From: Trifolium pratense | Taxonomy: Eukaryota > Streptophyta > Magnoliopsida > Fabales > Fabaceae | NCBI RefSeq assembly: GCF_020283565.1 | Contig: NC_060059.1 | Span: 45,838,572-45,902,571 of the forward strand | Direction of reading: 5' to 3' | Length of the DNA stretch: 64,000 nt | Part shown: positions 59,440 through 64,000 of the stretch, one piece after another | Layout: every line of letters begins with the position of its first letter | Numbering within the stretch: the first letter of the stretch is position 1 | The notes under the pieces: generated by a model | What the model saw: the letters and a program-made list of their open reading frames with translations, nothing else | Databases searched by the model: none | What the model was told of the DNA's origin: nothing | Translations under genes and position numbers: made by a program

Positions 59440-60312
59440 CTAAGGGTGTTTTGAGAATGAATCTCTGATTAAACTCCTAATTAATTTTGGTTTCCATCGC
59501 CACTTATCAACCCATCTCCCATACCCTTCACTCTTTATTTTCTTTTTCCTATAGGGAGGTTCAGAGGTCTGAACGTGTGGTGGTGGTTCTGGATCAATCT
59601 TTATTATCAGTTTTTCGGGTCTAGGTTTATCTTCTTCATTAGCCACCTCAAAGTCTACTCTCCCTTTTTTAACACTAATAATTTCCCTATTGTCCTCTAA
59701 ATTTCTCTTTTTATACGAGGTTTCATACAAAGGGGCATTAGTGTTTATGTTTTTCAACTCTTCTACATCCCTTTTAGATTGGGATTCTACCTTGGCTTCC
59801 ACAAGCATTTGGGTGAAAGGGATCGGTGGATTGTAAGGGGGAGGGAGGATGTAAGTTGGTTTCTTCTCTACCTCTTTGTCACCTTCCTCTTTAGGCGGTG
59901 TAGGTGGAATTTTCTCAATCTCTATATTTTTCTCGTTAGATTTCTCATTGATTTCATTATCACTCTCTTTAGGATTTTTATTTTGACTTTCATTAGTTGT
60001 TATGACGTCTACATGACTCTTAGTGAACGATCCTAGAGATGTTTGTGCAAGCAAGGAGATTTGAGTCTCTATTGCCTTGTTGCCAGCCTCGAGGGACTCG
60101 ACCTTAGTGTTTATCTGCATGAAAGCTTCATTGACCTCTTTATTTATGCGAGTTTGTGCTTCCACAAACCCGTCCATCATAAACTTTAGCCTAGAGAGTG
60201 TTTGAGTCTCAATGAAATCCTCCATTAATATTTCGAGATTGGATTTATGGTGATTTTGTGGTTCCTCATAATATTGGGAGTGGTGGTCGTAGAGGAAATA
60301 CGGGTATTCCAT
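59440..60312 (-). CDS. gag-like protein of the Athila-like element
   Basis: Open frame of 290 codons starting MEYPYFLYDHHSQYYEEPQN about 90 bp after the primer site. The N-terminal ~100 residues are predicted helical (VNEAFMQINTKVESLE). Then there is an acidic/Lys-rich middle and the motif PPPYNPPIPFTQ, similar to the PPFP/PQRL linker common in Athila-type gag (from memory). The C-terminal ~100 residues are basic and end RDSFSKHP. It lacks a CCHC knuckle and is not followed by pol. The element therefore needs enzymes from a partner to move. Confidence 0.6.
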   Translation of the reverse strand: MEYPYFLYDHHSQYYEEPQNHHKSNLEILMEDFIETQTLSRLKFMMDGFVEAQTRINKEVNEAFMQINTKVESLEAGNKAIETQISLLAQTSLGSFTKSHVDVITTNESQNKNPKESDNEINEKSNEKNIEIEKIPPTPPKEEGDKEVEKKPTYILPPPYNPPIPFTQMLVEAKVESQSKRDVEELKNINTNAPLYETSYKKRNLEDNREIISVKKGRVDFEVANEEDKPRPEKLIIKIDPEPPPHVQTSEPPYRKKKIKSEGYGRWVDKWRWKPKLIRSLIRDSFSKHP

Positions 60313-60382
60313 TTAAAATTTAAAATAAAAATGCCTTAGTCTCTACGGTGCAACATTGGAGTTACGATATCGACTAAATTGG

Positions 60383-60400
60383 TCCCCGGCAACGGCGCCA
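60383..60400 (-). promoter_or_regulatory. Primer binding site (tRNA-Asp type)
   Basis: Minus strand TGGCGCCGTTGCCGGGGA, 6 nt after the end of LTR B. It matches the tRNA-Asp-type primer site used by Athila and related Ty3/gypsy elements (family knowledge) and sets the element orientation as minus. Confidence 0.9.
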
Positions 60401-60406
60401 AAAACT

Positions 60407-62080
60407 TGATCGGGATGTTTATCAACTTAACTGCAAGTATACAGTTGTGTCGCGTAGTTTTAAAAGATTATCGAACCCAAAGGACCAATAATCGACCTAC
60501 CGTTATCTAGTGTTGCTTTGTAAATCTAAGGCTAATGATTTAGAGGGTTTTGAATAATTGAATAATTAAAATAAATAAATATTTTTTAGATTTTTAATAT
60601 GTAAATAAAATATTGCTAGGACGTGCTATTAGTTGCTTTAGAGGGTTCAATGCTTAATTCGTGCTAGACAAACTGTAAAATTTTCGAAACTATATTGTTT
60701 TAAAAATATTAATCTCAGCTCTCGCAAATCTTGACCAGCATTATATAATATAAAGGTGATGCTTAACTCTCGTTCTCACATCCGCTAATAAAATACTCTT
60801 TGAAAAGCAATATAATTTGATTAACTCTAATCCCAACTCTCGTTGCGAATTAGAGTTAATGTTCAGTTTTTACTATCTAGTAGAAATCTCACGCTCTCGC
60901 TCTATTGATTTTTACTTTAATTAATTCTCACTCTCGTGACGAATTATAATCAACGTTTAATTAAAAACTGCTTAAGAAAATAAAACAGTCGTCAGTTTTC
61001 AAGAATTATATTTGATTTAAAAACACTAATCTCAGCTCTCGCAAATCTTGACTAGCGTTATACTTAGATAAAATAAATGCTCTGCTCTCACGCGCTCACT
61101 TACATAAGTACCTTTGAAAACCAATATAAAACTCATCAATCCTAAATAGCTCTCGCGGACTTTAGAACTAACGGTCAGTTTTAACTATCCGGCCCTAAAC
61201 CTCAACTCTCGTCAATGTTGGTTTATTGCCTTTAAAACAATCCTCACTCTCGTGACAAATTGTTTGAAAACGTATTTATTTAAAACTGGTGGTTGAAAAC
61301 TATTAAGCATGAATTAACTACCGAACCCCTATTAGCTACTAACTACACATCCTAGCAACGCTAAATTTAGCTAGACATAACTAAAAATAAAGACATAAAA
61401 TAAATAAATATAAATAAAGACATTAAATAAAAACAGAAAAATAAAATAAAATAAATAAAATAAGCATAAAAATAAAGAAAAGAAAATAAAATAAAGAACC
61501 TGAATTAATAAAAGAAATCTTGAGTACGAACACCGACGGCGCAACAGCAGGAAATAAAAATATTAAACTAAGAGAAGAAACCAAGAATTAAATCTTAGCC
61601 TCAATTCTCTTCCTCAACTGTTACAAGTTGGTGTGTGTTTAAAGTGTAAGAAAGGACAAATATTTATACTAGTAGCTAGGAGACAAAACATTGCAAATAA
61701 CCGATGTGGGACTAATTGCAGGTGTGGCGAACGCCACACGATTGAAATTATTTGGACGGCCAGGATGAAGAAAGTGGCGACCGCCACTTGGTGCTAGCTG
61801 GCGAGCGACATTTGCTCCTTGCTGGCGTGCGTCAATTGTTGTTGGGTTGGGCTGCACATGTGTGGCCCAGTTGGCTGCACTTGTGTGGCCCATTTTATCC
61901 ATTCTTGCTCCTTTTCAGTTCATTTTCGCTCCTTTCTTCAACTCGTACACTTTTTATCTGTTTATTTAAAATACGAGGAATAAGTAACTATTTATATAGT
62001 AAAACTTCAAAATCGAAATAAAAACATATAAAATATAATAGTAAATTAACTAAATAAATAGCATCTTTTTAGGTGTATCA
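60407..62080 (-). repeat. LTR B (5' LTR in element orientation)
   Basis: 1674 bp with the same TGATCGGG ... GTGTATCA ends as LTR A. It differs by few substitutions and small indels, such as an extra AATAATTG near 60556 and loss of TATA near 61107. Confidence 0.92.
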
Positions 62081-62990
62081 AACTCCCCTAAACTTGAACC
62101 ATTGCTTGTCCTCAAGCAATTTAGCTTGCATATAGAAAACATTTGAAATGCGAAGCAACTCACACACACACAGACTTAGAGAAAAATAACATCACAAGTA
62201 CTCATACGTGGTCAGAAATTCAAATAGGCTAAGATTAATTAGTTAGGTTCTTTATACAATCAAGAAGGGTATTTCAACGACACACAAATTTCTCCCTCTT
62301 ATACATACCGAATTTGGACCATGCCGTTGTACTAATATCTAAATCTTCTCCTTTGTTTCATCCTTTTTCATTCTAGACAGTCACATTAAGACCCTTTATC
62401 TATGTCACACACATGGTAAGAAAGCCGGTTAGCGTCTTTATTCATCTTTTTCAACTCGCAATTAGCTTGATGATACAAATTTTTGTATGAGCAATCATAT
62501 AAATATTTTTTTCCAAGGTTTAACCGTATTACCACAGTATGACCTTATATTATTTTTTCCTTTAAGGTTTAACCGTATTACCACAGTATGACCTTAAAAA
62601 TTTGCTTAGATGATTCGCTTATATTCATCGACAAACTTACTTAATGTGTGACTTTATAGATGGTGTCCGACTGGATAGATAAACTACTAAAGGATTCCAC
62701 AAATTTAAATTAAGAGATTTTGGCACAATGGTTATTCAAATTGATATCTATACTAGGGAGACTTCTGGTGTTGGAAAAATACCGATTTTGTTGTAAAATT
62801 CCCTAATTTCCTTAACTTAGCCTCTCGTCTTTTCTTAACCTATATACTTTCTAAGTGAGCTATTATCCTAAGTCTTTGGAAAAAAATTTAATTTGGCTCA
62901 AAAAAAGGAAAAATTTAGAAAACCAAAGAATATACTATAAATTCAATTTTTTTTATTATGCGAAAGGAAAAATAAACTAATAAAAATTCG

Positions 62991-63061
62991 AAATCGAAAT
63001 AAAAACATATAAAATATAATAGTAAATTAACTAAATAAATAGCATCTTTTTAGGTGTATCA
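62991..63061 (-). repeat. LTR tail C (71 bp)
   Basis: Matches only the last ~71 bp of the LTR (AAATCGAAATAAAAACATAT ... GTGTATCA) and abuts the GCAAT target duplication. Joined to the partial internal region at about 62985-62991 over a short shared TTC/AAA stretch. Confidence 0.88.
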
Positions 63062-63066
63062 GCAAT

Positions 63067-64000
63067 AACATTCAGTTCATCTGAATTACTACAAACAACA
63101 CTATTAGTATTTTCTAGAGAAACAATTTTATTAACCTTTTTTCGAGCAGTTGTAAATGCATGAAAGTAGTTAGTGTTCAAATCACCATCTTTGTACCAAA
63201 AAGTTTTAGCTCTTTGTCTCCAAAAAAGATAATCTTTTACTAGAAGGGAAGATAACCTCTTCTTTAAAGCATTAAAGTAATTAACATTGGAAGAATCAAC
63301 CTGACCTCGGGCTCTTTCTAATCTTCTGTGACATTTATCAATCTCTCTGCGAAGGTTTTGGAAGTTGTCTTTACTCCACTGAGACATGGTTGCAGCACAA
63401 ATATCAAGTTTTTGCACAACACCATCAACACTAGTATTCTGACAGCAACTCCTCACGATACTGTCAAACTCTGAATCCACTAGCCACACATTCTCAAACA
63501 TAAATTTGCGATCCGATCTAGGATAAATTCGGACTGGATCACAAACAAGCCATAAGGGGTAATGGTCTGATGATGTAACAGTCAAGCATTCTAGTCTAGC
63601 ATTAGGAAATGATTGACACCATTCTTCGCTAGACATAGCCCTATCAAGTTTCTCTTCCACAACGCGATCAGTACCGAGACTTTTGAACCACGTAAATTGA
63701 TATCCCTCCATGTGTATATCGATCAGGCCGGAGTCAAGAACTGCATCACGAAAACCGTTTATCAACCAATTTGGCCTATCAACTCTACCTTTTTTTTCAT
63801 CCGAGGAGAGAATATCATTGAAATCACCAATAATGCACCACGGTATATTAGACACATGAGACAAATGTCTAAGGAAGTTCCATGAATCTCTTCTTCTACT
63901 ACCACCTGGATAACCATAAAAACCTGTAAGACGCCAAGTTCCTCGTCTAGCATCAACAACCTCCATATGAATATGATTTTGAGAAAAATTAGAAATAGAA
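63067..64000 (-). mobile_element. L1-type LINE, ORF2 endonuclease part (continues beyond the window)
   Basis: Exonuclease-endonuclease-phosphatase domain of the same LINE: WRLTGFYGYPGG, PWCIIGDFNDILSSDEKKG, FTWFKSLGTDRVVEEKLDRA and the catalytic-type SDHYPLWL. It is followed by the linker (DYLFWRQRAKTFWYKDGDLN, NTNYFHAFTTARKK) that leads into RT. Reading out of this block at NSDELNVIA joins without loss to the RT block at 56204 once one GCAAT copy is removed. The 5' end and ORF1 lie outside the window. Confidence 0.93.

Larger units (their letters stand above)
56210..63061 (-). mobile_element. Athila-like non-autonomous LTR retrotransposon, collapsed tandem dimer
   Basis: Flanked by GCAAT on both sides (56205-56209 and 63062-63066), inside the LINE. 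Contents in plus order: LTR A (56210-57878), internal region (57879-60406), LTR B (60407-62080), partial internal region (62081-62990, a copy of 57879-58797), LTR tail C (about 62991-63061). Primer site and gag show minus orientation. There is no protease, RT or integrase anywhere. LTRs A and B are almost identical, so the events are recent. Confidence 0.93.

Noticed and set aside
59779..60036. Plus-strand frame opposite the gag-like gene
   Set aside because: Shadow of the minus-strand gag frame.

Overview
The window looks like nuclear DNA of a dicot plant, most likely a legume of the Medicago/Trifolium/Vicia type. It is AT-rich, its two intact genes have many introns, it has a eukaryotic tRNA gene with a T-run terminator, and it holds dense nested plant transposons: hAT, Mutator-like (MULE), Helitron, Stowaway-like, SINE, LINE, TRIM and LTR retroelements. 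The species assignment is inference; no marker here fixes it.

Layout. 1-5.6 kb is transposon DNA: a foldback element holding an array of hairpins, then a tandem duplication in which each copy received a different transposon. 5.66-11.28 kb is a complete 13-exon pfkB-family sugar kinase gene (minus strand, 404 aa). 11.3-14.5 kb holds small elements (MITEs, a 221-bp Helitron, a TRIM). 14.68-15.95 kb is a Pack-MULE carrying a class II small heat-shock gene with its heat-shock promoter, now broken. 16.45-20.27 kb is a complete 4-exon plastid-type glutaredoxin gene (GRXC5-like, plus strand, 179 aa). These two are the only clearly conserved host genes. From memory, their Arabidopsis counterparts (At4g28706 and At4g28730) are also near neighbours, so the pair may be old microsynteny.

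20.3-28.7 kb is intergenic, with MULE/MITE insertions and decayed retroelement sequence. From 28.7 to about 52 kb almost every coding piece is on the minus strand. The low-coordinate side has a Helitron 3' end (hairpin plus CTAG at 28722). Above it lie a B3 exon, a nine-exon Helitron Rep gene that stops before the helicase, three more B3-like genes or fragments, a 183-bp satellite array, a tRNA-Thr and an RPA70-like gene with an early stop. This set fits a very large, decayed Helitron carrying RPA and B3 genes, but I could not find its 5' end. Within it a hAT element (28806-33320, 8-bp target duplication) contains a MULE (29371-32940, 9-bp target duplication) that carries a plant-mobile-domain (PMD) gene. 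One B3 gene is split by a 2.88-kb solo LTR.

53.3-64 kb is an L1-type LINE (minus strand, running past the window end). It is split by an Athila-like LTR retrotransposon without pol whose structure is LTR-internal-LTR-partial internal-LTR tail, a collapsed tandem dimer flanked by one GCAAT target duplication.

Exon boundaries were derived by eye from GT-AG (once GC-AG) sites, reading-frame continuity and family motifs. The kinase, glutaredoxin and Rep models close exactly in frame. No database search was run.
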